Origin: Gordionus sp. m RMFG-2023 | Taxonomy: Eukaryota; Nematomorpha; Gordioida; Chordodea; Parachordodidae | Reading direction: 5' to 3' | Assembly: GCF_954871325.1 (NCBI RefSeq) | Contig: NC_088775.1 | Location: forward strand, 37,921,561 to 37,985,560 | DNA: 64,000 nt | In this document: in pieces, positions 44,529 through 55,870 of the stretch | Layout: the number at the start of each line of letters is the position of its first letter | Position numbering within the stretch: position 1 is the stretch's first letter | Program-made: the position numbers and the translations under genes | The notes under the pieces: generated by a model | What the model saw: only the letters and a program-made list of their open reading frames with translations | What the model was told of the DNA's origin: nothing | Databases searched by the model: none

Positions 44529-45469
44529 AAATGTTTTACACATTAAAATTGATACTGGGATTAACTTTGAACCATGTTATAAAGCGCTATACTTTTTTTC
44601 AGGCCTTAATTATTCACTATTTTATTAAAAAGAATATTATGAGAGCAATTTTTCTCATAGATTATATAAAGGTATAGATATCTATTATTGTAATTTCAGG
44701 ATTAGTCAATATTTTTCTTGCTAAATAGGCTTAAAACGAGAGATTTTAAATATTAAATGCATATAAAAATTATTAAGATATATTTATAATTAATTCTAAA
44801 ATCTTAATCCTTTAAATTAATAATTAGAAATCTACACAATCTAGTTTTCCAATATAATTTAAAATGTCATCGATAGAGATTGATATAAAAGATATTGGTG
44901 CAGATAATATATACAAAGTTATTTCTCTGTACAATGATATGTAATTTCCTTCATGAAATATCGCATAAAATTTATTCTCGAAAAAAAAACAAGGTATAAA
45001 TATCATTGTAAGATGTGCCAAGTAAATTTTATCCTAACTAGAAACTTCAAAGAGGAAATATTTTAATATCCTAAAACTTAATATAATATGAATAAAACAT
45101 AGATGAGTTTATGTGATAGTTGATTTTCTGACCCAGTCTATGACAATAACATATTTAAGAATTTTTTTATAAATTAAAATTACAAGAAATATATTAGCAT
45201 CTCATTTTATCACTTAAAAATTCAATTGTCACTTATCTATGGTACATCTTCACTGAAATTTTGATTTACCATGTCTACAATATATATTTTCATCTATTTC
45301 ATTTAAAAAAGTTCAAAAATAACCATCATAACAAATGATTCTTTTCTATGGTGCATCTTCACTTAAAAATTTTAAAAAATAACTATGATGAATAGTTAAT
45401 CCAGAGCATTATAATTTAAAGAAGCTTTAAGTAACTTTCCCGCCTATAATATTAATATATACTAAATGT

Positions 45470-45900
45470 TATTTGACTTTTGGTCAAAAAAATGATCTAG
45501 ATATTGGGTTAAGGGTGAAAAAAAGCAACCCTAACTTTAAGTCGTCTTTAAAAAAAAAGATCCATATTTTGGTCGGATTAAATAAAACGACCCGATGTTT
45601 GAGTCTGAGTCAGAAAAACGACCCAAACTTTGAGTTGGAGTCGAAAAATACGATCTAAACTTCAAGTTTGAGTCAAAAAATACGATCTAAACTTCAAGTT
45701 TGAGTCAAAAAATACGATCTTGAGTCAAAAAATACGATCTAAACTTCAAGTTTGAGTCAAAAAATACGATCTAGACTTCAAGTTTGAGTCGAAAAATATG
45801 ACCCAAACTTCAAGTTTGAGTCGAAAAATACGACCCAAATTTCAAGTTAGAGTCGAAAAAAACGACCCAAAATTTGGGTGAGCTCTGTTCGAGCCGACTC
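45470..45900. repeat. Right outer satellite of hAT-B
   Basis: Inverse of the left array: GAGTCGAAAAATACGACCC and AACTTCAAGTTTGAGTC units, ending at GAGCCGACTCGGCTAAGCCG next to the terminus. Confidence 0.85.
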
Positions 45901-45931
45901 GGCTAAGCCGATTAACAACACTACTTGTTGG

Positions 45932-46290
45932 GAAACACTTAAACCTCTGGGCAGATGATAATAGTATCATATATGTTAAATTTTTTGAGGCAACCGGAAT
46001 GGAGTTGAACTAAAAAGATGCATTAATATAAACATGATATTTTTGGGAACAACAAATTTAAAAATATTTTTTCTTTAATCTTTAAAATCAATTTTAGATC
46101 TTAGAAACTTCTATTTGGATATATCTAGTAAAATAAGCCCCCCTCTGATTATACTATTCATACAAAAAATCTATTTATATTGTTATTATCTAAATCAGTC
46201 ATATATATGAATTTTTATTTATTAAAATTTCAATGTAAACAATAACTTTATAATGAAATAGGTTATATAAATAATGATTTAAAATATCAC
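45932..46290. other. hAT-A interior, AT-rich
   Basis: No coding sequence seen between hAT-B and the hATC remnant. Confidence 0.45.
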
Positions 46291-46296
46291 ATTATT

Positions 46297-46470
46297 TAAC
46301 AATGTACGATTAAGCTTTATAATTAAAATATCATCAAGTATATCTTTGTCTAATCTTGTCCTTAGAGAGGTTACAGTTAGTGCTAATGCACTAAATGCTC
46401 TCTCAACTGAGACCTGGGTGCAAGGAGCAGCAAGAATTATTTGAGATAATATAATTCTGCATCTTATTTT
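46297..46470 (-). pseudogene. hAT transposase C-terminal remnant
   Basis: The minus-strand frame reads APCTQVSVERAFSALALTV then RTRLDKDILDDILIIKLN, a hATC dimerisation domain of a different hAT lineage from hAT-A and hAT-B. No upstream domains or terminal repeats were found, so it is a fragment left by another insertion inside hAT-A. Confidence 0.7.
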
Positions 46471-47593
46471 TTTTATTTTGCATTATATATAAAAAAAAAT
46501 TTTTGTAATTTTTAATTTTAAGTTTAACTTTCTTGTTTTTTCCTTTTATTTTTATTTTCACTTGTTTATTATATTTTGAAATAAAAAATCCGGAATTAAT
46601 AATGTTATATAAAATAAAAAAAATGAATAAAATAATTGTTTTATAATAAAACCCCTATTTATAAATTTGGGTGGGATACATTTATTTAATGTTTTTTTTA
46701 TTTATATTTATAAAAAATAAAGTATAAAAAAGGCATTTCATTTTCTTTTCTTTTCGTTTTTCCCATTGTCTCTTTCTCTCCCTCATTTAAAGGCTATAAT
46801 CCAAAATTTTTAAAAAAAATTCGAAAAATTTTAAAATTGTATGTTTAAGTATTAAAATTTAGAAAATTGTCAAGTATGTTTTGTAAATGTTTTTATTTTT
46901 ATGTTTAAAAATATAGACTTATCTTATTTATATATTTTCAATAGTTTCGAAAGTTTGTGAATTTAATTTTTGATAATTTAGGACACAACCCAATGAAAAT
47001 TTTTTGCAGTTTGATAAATAATTAATAAAAAAGATACAAAAAAGTTGTTATTTAATTGACATCTGGTAGGTAGTGAGTTCCGTCAGAAACTGTTTTTAGG
47101 GATCCCATTTTTCTGAAACTAGCCGGCACTAGCAGTTAGCAAAGGATTATCCCAAGGTCAAAGTGATAGCTTTAGGCTAAAAACTATGTTTAGCCGATTT
47201 TTTTTAGCCTGCTAAAAATTGACTTAAGCTGCTATATAATAATTATTACCCTACAACTTACCGCTAACTTTGAACTTTGAAAAATCCTGGATACTCCTAT
47301 TGTGGGCTAGATAAGTCTGTATAAAATTTTTGGATGAGTTGACGGTAAACCTATTTCATTTTTTTGGCGGATAAATTTTAAGATTGATTTGTGTTTTTTT
47401 TAAAAAAACTAATAAATAACAATAAGAAATATAATATTACAAAAAAAATAAGTTTAAGAATAAGAATAATAACAATAATGGGAGAGAGAGACGGAGGAAG
47501 GAGGGATTGGTTATTTATTTTCTTCTTATTATAATTTTTATTTTATTTAAATATACAAATATAATTTTATTAAATAATTTAAATTTTTTAAAT
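46471..47593. other. hAT-A interior upstream of the transposase
   Basis: AT-rich and non-coding. A cluster of TTTAGCC/GGCTAAA inverted motifs lies at 47165-47215. The hAT-A promoter is expected in the last few hundred bases; no TATA box stands out against the AT background. Confidence 0.45.
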
Positions 47594-50500
47594 ATGGATT
47601 CTTCTTATATGAATTTTTTATTTAACACGATAAATTCTGAAAATAACCAAAGTGATGAAGACGTGCCTGATGATATAGAGATAGACCGTGATTCGGAGGT
47701 AAAATTATATATTTTTTCCGTTTATTTGTATATTTAAAATACATGTAGACGGACTTAAGCCAGGATTTTATGGCTGAAGAAGAGTTAAATATAAGCCAAA
47801 TGTCAGATATATCTACTAATACTACCTCAAGCACATCTCAAAATAATAGTTGCATTAATATAAAAACGATTTTTAAATTATCACCAAAAAAAACAAAAAG
47901 AAGATGCACAATATGTTCTAAAATATTCAGTATACACACCGCATCAAGTAATATTTTAAATTTTATAGTACTCTATAAATTTACAAAAATTTTCGTCATT
48001 TTTTCCCCAAAATCCTTTGTTGCATAAGTGGTGGAACATTGCAGACCTCAGTCACTTTAACAGTAGCATAAGTATGGGTTCTAGTCCCCTGAAAAATATA
48101 AATAGCCCCTAAATTTTGGAATTTTTTTCATATTATATATAAAATTTTAGGCAATGTGAGCTAGATAGGGGAGACCGGGGTAAAACGATAGGTATTGTGC
48201 ATATTTACCTGTAGCCATCCTATCCTTCATCTACAAGATAAAAAAAGTGTAACTCTATATCTATAATATTACATGTAAAGTATTTATCATAATTAGCACA
48301 TTTAGAATGCGTACATTCAAGGCACATTGTACATTTTAACCATTCATCGCCCTCGCGACTATTTTTATAGTTTTTATTGCAAATAACACATAAACAATTC
48401 TTTATTGATTTCTTTTTTCTTTTCTGAATTAATAATTTTATTTAATAAAGGAGTAGATGTTAGTATTTCTGAGTTCTTTTTTTAGACATTTTATCGGATG
48501 AAATGTTGAACAATTTCGGAATAGGTATTATTGGGTTCATCAATATCATTTATGACATTTTCGATCATTAATACAGATAAATTACTGTCATTATTTGAGT
48601 CATAAGTTCTAAATTATTCACTGTATGATTTTCCTCATTATTTTCAATTTCAATATTTAAACTAGCATTTGAAATATTATTATAGCAGATATAATCTTGA
48701 TTTGTAAATATATTTGGGTTTAAAGGATATATGCCACAAGCTGAGAATCCATTTAATATATTGGTGTCACTGTCCTCGGTATACATTTTTTAAGACTCCT
48801 GGAATATCATAATCTTCAATTTTGCCCCACATGATTTCTCATCCATGTGTTTTATATTTTTTGGGTAAAAATAGTTTTTTGACAAAATATATAAAACCAG
48901 GTAAGTTTTTTAACAGATGAACATAGGTAGGAAATTAGATATAAAAATACATCTTCACACCAAATTTAAAATCTTTGTGCTCAAGGGTTAAAAAGTAATT
49001 ATCGTTGTTCGGTCTCCCCTAATTTTTTTCCCACTTGTGCGACTGAGGGTTAAAAACTATTATGTTTTAATTTTATAAAGAAAAGTAAAAATTCATTTAT
49101 TTTAACAGCGAATTTAAAAAATCATGTAAAAAGACATCATACTGATATGATACGGATTGAGAAGACAGAAATGCCAAAAAATCTAGTGGGCATAAGGAAA
49201 CTTTTACCCGAGGAGATCTTACATCTAAACAAATTAATTCTCAGATATATAATAAAGAATAATATATCTTTCCATTCACTGAATAGTGATTCTTTCAAAG
49301 GAATATTTTCTTATATATTTAAAAATGAAAAAATTTGGTCTCGTCAAACGGCCTGTAAATATATTGAAAAGCTATATAAAAGTTCCAAATTAAATCTTAT
49401 CACTAAGTTAAAAAATATTGATAGCAAGATAGCCATCACCACTGATATGTGGACCTCAATTAATTCGTCATCGTTTTGCGCAATAACATTCCATTATATT
49501 AATAAAAAATGGAAAATGGAAAGTTTCCTTTTAGATTTAATTGAGTTACCATATCCTCATAGTGGTGAGGATATATCACAATGTTTATTAGAATCTCTGG
49601 ATGATTTTGAGATTCAGGACAAAATTATCTCAATCACGCATGATAACGCACTAAACGTAATAAAAGCTGTTGAAAAAATGAATACAATTTATCAGGAAAA
49701 ATATAAAACAGGCGTATACAGCCACCGATGTTTAGCACATGTTATAAATTTGATAGTAAAAGAGGGATTTTCATACCTAGACAAAAAGCTAATTAAAATA
49801 ACTGATGTTGTAAAGAAACTACATTCTTCTCCCAAACTGTTACAAAAATACATGCAGCTATCTGGTGGAACGAGGATTCCGTTGGATGTGATAACCAGAT
49901 GGAACTCAAAATATATAATGCTATCAACAGTGAACAAAGTAAATTATAATATAATTTTTTTATAATGTCTTTTATATTCTACTAAAAGATATATGGTCAA
50001 TGGTAATTAATTTTACAAAATTTTGACTATATATAAAGGGAACTAGGTCTAGTCGAACCATTTTTTTACAAATCCCAGTCTTCCCTACCTTTTAAACCAT
50101 AATATAATTATTTTATTCAATAATATTCAAATAATAGTTTTACAATTTTGAAATTTTAGAGATATAACATTGCATAATAATATATTTAATTTATATAGAA
50201 TTTAGATGCAATTAAAGACCTTGGGAAAAAATATATGGCGCCTTTCGATATAAATGATAGTGAGGCGAGATCTTTAAACGAAATTGAAAATTTTTTAAAA
50301 CCTTTTTATAAAATAACACTTGAAATATCGTCAGATACTTCTACTATTGGAACCTCAGTTTTATTTATGACAAAGATAGAGCAGATTTTAGACGAAACTT
50401 CGAAAAATCATCCCGATAGCGATCTTAAAAATGCGGCTAGTAAAATGTTGATAAAATGTGCAACTTATAAAAATTTGATGAGTTCATTTAGCAATTTTGT

Positions 50501-51029
50501 ATCTACACTATTAGATCCTAAAACTAAATTAAAATATATGCCTAAATTTATAGCAAAGGAGGATTATAATGAAAAATTTAAATCATTATATAAAAGCTAT
50601 GGTTGGCCATCGCAAAAAGCGAATGTTTATGACTTCTCAAAGATGATATGGAAACACAGCCCTATTCGGTTTGCATGCATAACGAAATGAGAAAGTAATT
50701 ATAAATGTTTGATATATTAATTTATAATTTTTAGGGAGGCTTATGAATATCCAGATCTCAGTAGAGATGAATTTATAGATTACATCAAAGAACCGGTTGC
50801 ACCAGCTTCAACCAATATACTTGATTGGTGGGCCAAAAATAGTGATTTTTACCCAACGTTGTCGCTCATAGCTAAAGATTTCTTCGCACAACAAACAACA
50901 AGCGTTCCTAGTGAAAGAGTTTTTAGCAAGGCCGTTGATTTTTTAACGAAGAAACGAAATAGGATGTCGGGGACAACCGTTAAATATTGTATGTGCCTTA
51001 ATAACTGGGATGTTAGAGATATAATATAA
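47594..51029 (+). CDS. hAT-A transposase, five exons, apparently intact
   Basis: Exons 47594-47698, 47764-47947, 49109-49938, 50199-50668 and 50735-51029 join with GT-AG introns (65, 1161, 260 and 66 nt) and consistent phases. The total is 1884 nt, 628 codons including the stop, about 627 aa, normal for hAT. An acidic N-terminus leads to a BED zinc finger split by intron 2 (RRCTICSKIFS, then TNLKNHVKRHH). The catalytic region follows: ITTDMWTS (first Asp), SITHDNALNVIKAVE (second Asp) and RCLAHVINL (Cys/His). WNSKYIML lies before intron 3. Exon 5 gives KDFFAQQTTSVPSERVF and KKRNRMSG, the hATC dimerisation domain. The exon 4 donor (CG/GTTTGC) is weak, and reading past it meets TGA at 50688-50690. 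It would cut and paste hAT-A and perhaps the TAGTGTTG MITEs. Confidence 0.85.
48061..48165. mobile_element. Fragment of a CAGTAGC-ended MITE
   Basis: Begins CAGTAGCATAAGTATGGG and shares TCTAGTCCCCTGAAAA with the MITE at 55579-55817. Only one end is visible; the pogo remnant follows two bases later. It lies in intron 2 of the hAT-A transposase. Confidence 0.45.
48168..49019 (-). mobile_element. Pogo-like element remnant in a hAT-A intron
   Basis: Ends GGGGAGACCG and its inverse CGGTCTCCCC are flanked by TA at 48166-48167 and 49020-49021, the Tc1/mariner target. On the minus strand, 48786-48568 encodes NGFSACGIYPLNPNIF, the C-terminal signature of pogo/jerky-type DDE transposases. Around 48420-48230 lies a cysteine-rich finger (CVICNKNYKN, EWLKCTMCLECTHSKCANY), the PHD-like tail common in insect pogo transposases. 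The catalytic core is gone, so it is a deletion derivative. The host intron still has good splice sites. Confidence 0.8.
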
Positions 51030-51415
51030 AATATTTCATTTATTATCTATATTGTATCTTATTTATTGTATTATGTTAAAAAGTTATTTTATGTTTACAA
51101 AATAAATAAATATTGTGTAATTTATATAATAATTTGAAGATATGTGGTAAAAATCTATTTAATATAAGATTATAAGCTTTTTAACAGCTTTTATCTAAGG
51201 TTTCACAAATTGTATAAAATCAAAAAAAAATATCATTTCAAATGAACATATTTGATTATATTTTCTTTAAAATAATTCTTTGTATAAAGGGATCCCTTAA
51301 AAACCCGCGATGATCCCGGATAGTTTTGATCCTATTAAAAATTACGACAATACTGGGGTCTTTATGATTCTAAAACGAGAAACTATTTTTTTTAAATAAA
51401 ATTCTGTATTAGTAT
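51030..51415. other. hAT-A 3' region, AT-rich
   Basis: Non-coding sequence after the transposase stop. No clear polyadenylation signal can be singled out in this AT-rich context. Confidence 0.45.
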
Positions 51416-52015
51416 ATTTGATTCGAACTTTAATTTCATCATTTTCTTTTGTAGAAAATTGAGTAAAATTTAACAAAAAATAAAATTATACCTAAAACGA
51501 ATTATTCACTATACGATTTTATTTCATAAGATTCGTATTTTATGAATAAAAAAATTATTTTATTCGAATCGAATAAAGAAAATATATTATCTGTGGAATA
51601 TTTTTTTTTATCTATTTATTATTCGATCGAATTATTCTTATTATTTGAAATAATTTATATTAGAAATTATTCGTAAATAAATATTCCAAATTATTTGTTA
51701 ATATTTCAAATTATTCAGAAATTTTCAAACCCAGAAGTATTTGACATGATTCTTAAGTATTTAAAAGTTCCTTGAAAAGTTTTTGCTTCTTTTTTCAACA
51801 TCTATAAATCACTTATTAATTTTTAATATCATTTTTGAATATATTTTTGAAGAATTTAATTTTTGGCATCGAATATTCGATGAATCAAATCCAATAATGT
51901 TTTCATTATTCGAACCGATACGAATAAGGAATTATTTAATTCGTACTAATACGAATAATATAATTATTCGATTCGAAAACAAGAATTATGTAAATATATG
52001 ATTTGATTCTTATTT
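51416..52015. repeat. Dispersed ATTCGAATCGAAT-type palindromic motifs
   Basis: Many variants of TTATTCGAATCGAATAA, ATTCGATCGAAT, CGATACGAATAAG and ATTCGATTCG over 600 bp, inverted about the middle. The same motif occurs at 13876-13990. Probably a separate small element or its ends; terminal repeats were not resolved. Confidence 0.55.
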
Positions 52016-52209
52016 TTGTAGGAGATTCAAAGAATTTTTTATATTTTTATGTAAATAAACAAAAAATAAAATATTATTTGAAAAAAAACATGATCTAACT
52101 TTGTCTGTTTATAAAATAAATATAAAATATAAAAAATGTATCAGACAGGACTTTGCAAAAAGTAAAAATAATTATATAAAATAGTTAAAAATAAATTTTA
52201 TCCACGCCT

Positions 52210-53570
52210 TTATTTCATTTTTTTTCTGGAATTATTTAGAAGGGTAAATAAATGAGAAAGCCGTTTATATTCTAGGGTACATCTTCACTGAAGTTTTATT
52301 TAAATGTTTGCAATACCTATTTTAGCCTATTTAGGCTAAAAAAATTAAAAATATTGAAAATAAAAATAACGATTATGACAATTGTCATTAGAATTTATTT
52401 AGGGTACATCTTCATAATTTTTAATTTAACATGTTAGCATTCTATATTTATGCCCATTTGCGTAAAAACTTTTAAAATAACGATTATGACAATTGTCACT
52501 TTTTCAGGGAACATCTTCACTGAAGTTTTATTTAAATGTTTGCAATACTTACTTTAGCCTATTTAGCTAAAAGAAACAACTTTTTGCCCATTAGCGTCAC
52601 AAAAAAATCTTATATGTTTAAAAATACCTACCTATTATAATTATCATTTTTCCAGGGAACATCTTCATTGAATTTATAATATAATATCTTTACAAAATAA
52701 ATTATATTATAATCCTTTTGTGTCCAAAAATTTCAAAAATCTTAAAAAATAACGCATATGACAATTGTCGCATTAAAAAAAAGTTTGACATAAATATTAA
52801 TAAAAAAATAGAAATAAATTAAAAAGGAATAACTAAAATAAATAAAAGTTAAAGAAAAATTGACAATAATAAAAAAAATATTATGATTTTCTTAGTACAT
52901 CTTCAATAAATTTTTATTTAAACATGTTAGCAATGCTTATTTTAGCCCATTTACGTCAAAAAAATTCGAAAAACTTTAAAAACAACGATTATGACAATTG
53001 TCACTTATCTAGGGTACAACTTCATTAAAATTTTATTTAAACATGTTAGCAATGCTTATTTTAGCCCATTTACGTCAAAAAAATTCGAAAAACTTTAAAA
53101 ACAACGATTATGACAATTGTCACTTATCTAGGGTACATCTTCACTTAAATTTTATTTAAACATGTTAGCAATGCTTATTTTCCATTTACGTCAAAAAAAT
53201 TCGAAAAACTTTAAAAACAACGATTATGACAATTGTCACTTATCTAGGGTACATCTTCTCTAAAATTTTATTTAAACATGTTAGCAATGCTTATTTTAGC
53301 CCATTTACGTCAAAAAAATTCGAAAAACTTTAAAAACAACGATTATGACAATTGTCACTTATCTAGGGTACATCTTCACTTAAATTTTATTTAAACATGT
53401 TAGCAATGCTTATTTTAGCCCATTTACGTCAAAAAAATTCGAAAAACTTTAAAAACAACGATTATGACAAATGTCACTTATCTATGGTACATCTCCACTA
53501 AAATATTATTTAAACATGTTAGCAATGCTTATTTTAGCCCATTTACGTTATTTGCAACTCAAGTTGGAAG
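52210..53570. repeat. Right inner ~118-bp repeats of hAT-A (about ten copies)
   Basis: Units contain TTTAAACATGTTAGCAATGC and GATTATGACAATTGTCACTT. From about 52880 to 53570 they are nearly identical with a period of 117-119 bp; earlier copies are diverged. Inverse of the left unit at 40975-41309, and related to the hAT-B repeat. Confidence 0.9.
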
Positions 53571-53629
53571 TCTAAAATAAAAAAAAGTAATAAACAAATA
53601 TCTTAATTAATGATAATTAATTTGAAATA

Positions 53630-54080
53630 TTCGTCCTCTAGTCAACGACTCAAGTTTATAAAAATATTCGTCCTCTAGTCGACTCAAGTATATAGACTTG
53701 AGTTCACAACTTGAGTTCACGACTTGAGTTCACGACTTGAGTCGACTTGAGTTCACGACTTGAGTCGACTTGAGTTCACGACTTGAGTCGACTTGAGTTC
53801 ACGACTTGAGTCGACTTGAGTTCACGACTTGAGTCGACTTGAGTTCACGACTTGAGTTCACAACTTGAGTCGACTTGAGTTCACGACTTGAGTCGACTTG
53901 AGTTCACAACTTGAGTCGACTTGAGTTCACGACTTGAGTTCACAACTTGAGTCGACTTGAGTTCACGACTTGAGTTCACAACTTGAGTCGACTTGAGTTC
54001 ACGACTTGAGTCGACTTGAGTTGACGACTTGAGTTCACGACTCGAGTTCATAACTCAAGTCAGTTTGGGTCTATTTTTTC
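53630..54080. repeat. Right outer satellite of hAT-A (23-bp unit)
   Basis: Tandem TTGAGTTCACGACTTGAGTC and GACTTGAG units, the inverse of the left array, with occasional CACAACTT variants. Together with 40480-40945 it forms a long inverted repeat. Confidence 0.9.
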
Positions 54081-54150
54081 GACCCAAAACTTAGACTCAG
54101 TTTTCGACTAAGTCGACTCGACTCAGTCGATTAACAACACTAGTCCTAAT

Positions 54151-54640
54151 CAAGTCTGACGGTAAGCAATGAGATGATGACGAATGAGGCACCAGATTAT
54201 TGAATGCAGGAAAATCGCATAAAGTTCCATAGATGGAGGTATCTAAGGGAAGGGGAGTTGGAAGTCGTGACGTGAAAAAAATTTAAATATTGATTTATAG
54301 GTTATAAATTGAAGAAAAAAAATTATTAGTTTGATATTCAAATGTAAATTGATTATTATTGTTTATGTGTTTAAAAAAATAAATTGTTATTTTTCAAATA
54401 TTAGACGATATAAAAGCAATGAAGATTGTATATTATATTTTCGATCTCACTATTTATACTACTAAAATTTACATATCATCGATAATTTCATATAATTTCC
54501 ATTAATTTGACTACAATTTAAACCTTCCCTACTTTTACAATTTAAACATTTCAATTATCTAGACAAATTTTATATTCAAATTAACTGTTTATTTTTAAAA
54601 ATATAAATAACTTTTCTTTTTCACACGTATTTGACCTTCC
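54151..54640. other. Flank of hAT-A, mostly AT-rich
   Basis: The first ~130 bp continue the element interrupted at 40472, with similar base composition. The rest is AT-rich with nothing recognised. Confidence 0.4.
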
Positions 54641-55560
54641 CATAACAGTCAATTGTGTGCCATCGATTTGTCATATTCTTAAACCCTCATTTACTATCGT
54701 TCCCCCGGGCCAAATATTCCGATATTTAAAATATCTAATCACCGAAATAGCTGGTCCAATATCAAATAATATGGTGACCATTCTTTCATTCAAATTTATC
54801 CTCACTTTAGGACAAGGATCATGTACCACTTTCTTTGTATCATATTCACACACCCCTTCTTATTTTCCACTGAGAAAGCACCCCTCCCCTTGTTACTCTT
54901 AACCGCCTCGCCTCCATCCATGTTGCACAATTTTTGCCATCATATAGATACAAATTCCCACCGTCCCTTGCCAGATTTCCCAATTTTTGGCATCTAAAAC
55001 ACTATATTTTGCTCCCCAGTTTCTTTAACATTATGCACACTAACCTCTTACACTTCCCCTCTCTCAATAGTGTACATTTGGTGCATTTTGACCCATTCCT
55101 CTCTGTGGAAATCCACCTCTGTTGCTGTAATTACTCGTATTAACTCCTTATTGTGATCAAATCGACTACATTCCGCACATCTCAATTTTTCTTATTTTAT
55201 GGGATAATAAAGAGTTATATGTCCAAACTTTCCACATCAAAATCGTTTTGTCTCCCGGCAATCCCAGATCATATACCCTGTCTACAACAATTGTAACAAT
55301 TTATTACACCCCTTCCTTCAGGACTCAAAATTCGGTCTTTATTCTACTTCCTCTCGAGTTCCCTCTTGGCTCTCTATACTATCCCAACGGTCGATTATTA
55401 TCAAAATTCTGGCACTCAGGAATATACTCGTTTACCTATATCACTATCCGTCCACCCTTTAATTAACTCCTGAACCATTAACTATGTTGCTTTTCCCATC
55501 ACATCTTTCTCCTCATTGTGCCCTTCGATAGTCAAAGTCTGCCTCTTTATTTTTACGTTG
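54641..55560 (-). mobile_element. Ty3/Gypsy fragment: gag knuckle and protease
   Basis: On the minus strand a CCHC-like knuckle piece (WCGKFGHITLYYP, about 55160-55260) precedes an aspartic protease-like segment (MVTILFDIGPAISVI, about 54680-54850). The G-rich coding bias of that strand resembles the old Gypsy copy at 25.9-36.5 kb. No LTR, RT or integrase is present. Broken in several places; old. Confidence 0.55.
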
Positions 55561-55578
55561 CAACTCTTCTTCATTCTC

Positions 55579-55817
55579 CAGTAGCGTCACTAATTGGAGA
55601 GGGGGGCAAGGGCTCGAGTCCCCTGAAAATTTGAAAATCCCTCTCAAAATTTTGAAATATTTTTTACACCAAATGTTAGCTAAAAAAATGATAATTTTTA
55701 GTAATGTTAGCTTTAAAAAAAAGGCAATTTTAGATAATGTTAGCTTAAAAAAGTTAATTTTGAAAATAATTTTAAAAAATTTTTGAGCCCCCTTATATTG
55801 TAATAGTGACACCCCTG
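55579..55817. mobile_element. hAT-like MITE inserted in a Gypsy fragment
   Basis: The left end CAGTAGCGTCACTAATTG and the inverted right end CAGGGGTGTCACTATTAC enclose 239 bp with GGGGGGC near the left and GCCCCC near the right. AATGTTAGCT recurs inside. The flanks TCATTCTC and TCTCCTTC give at best a weak 8-bp duplication. Related in terminus to the element at 7352-25022. Confidence 0.6.
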
Positions 55818-55870
55818 TCTCCTTCCCCAAATTAAACTACACATCCATATTAATAAAATTACTAACTCTC

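Larger units (their letters stand above)
41318..45923. mobile_element. hAT-B: foldback hAT with very long inverted arms
   Basis: Termini TAGTGTTGTTAA and inverse are flanked by an exact 8-bp duplication CTTGTTGG (41310-41317 and 45924-45931). The arms (41318-43608 and 44529-45923) are inverted copies of one another. Each has an outer array of GGGTCG/CGACCC motifs, a ~118-bp repeat block and unique sequence. The central ~0.9 kb retains only the C-terminus of a transposase on the minus strand, so the element is non-autonomous. It lies inside the left arm of hAT-A and is a sister family. Confidence 0.9.
40473..54142 (+). mobile_element. hAT-A: 13.7-kb hAT transposon with satellite arms
   Basis: Termini TAGTGTTGTTAA and its inverse are flanked by an exact 8-bp duplication GTCCTAAT (40465-40472 and 54143-54150), diagnostic of hAT. 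Each arm has an outer 23-bp satellite (GAGTCG/CGACTC motif) and inner ~118-bp repeats around TGACAATTGTCA, in opposite orientation. The body carries a five-exon transposase (47594-51029). Inserted in it are hAT-B (41318-45923), a pogo remnant in an intron (48168-49019) and pieces of other hATs. With ends, target duplication and an open transposase all present, this may be an element that was active recently. Confidence 0.9.

Noticed and set aside
40473-54142. Interpreting the satellites as a centromere
   Set aside because: Arrays are under 0.6 kb, mirrored, and sit exactly at the ends of an element with hAT target duplications.
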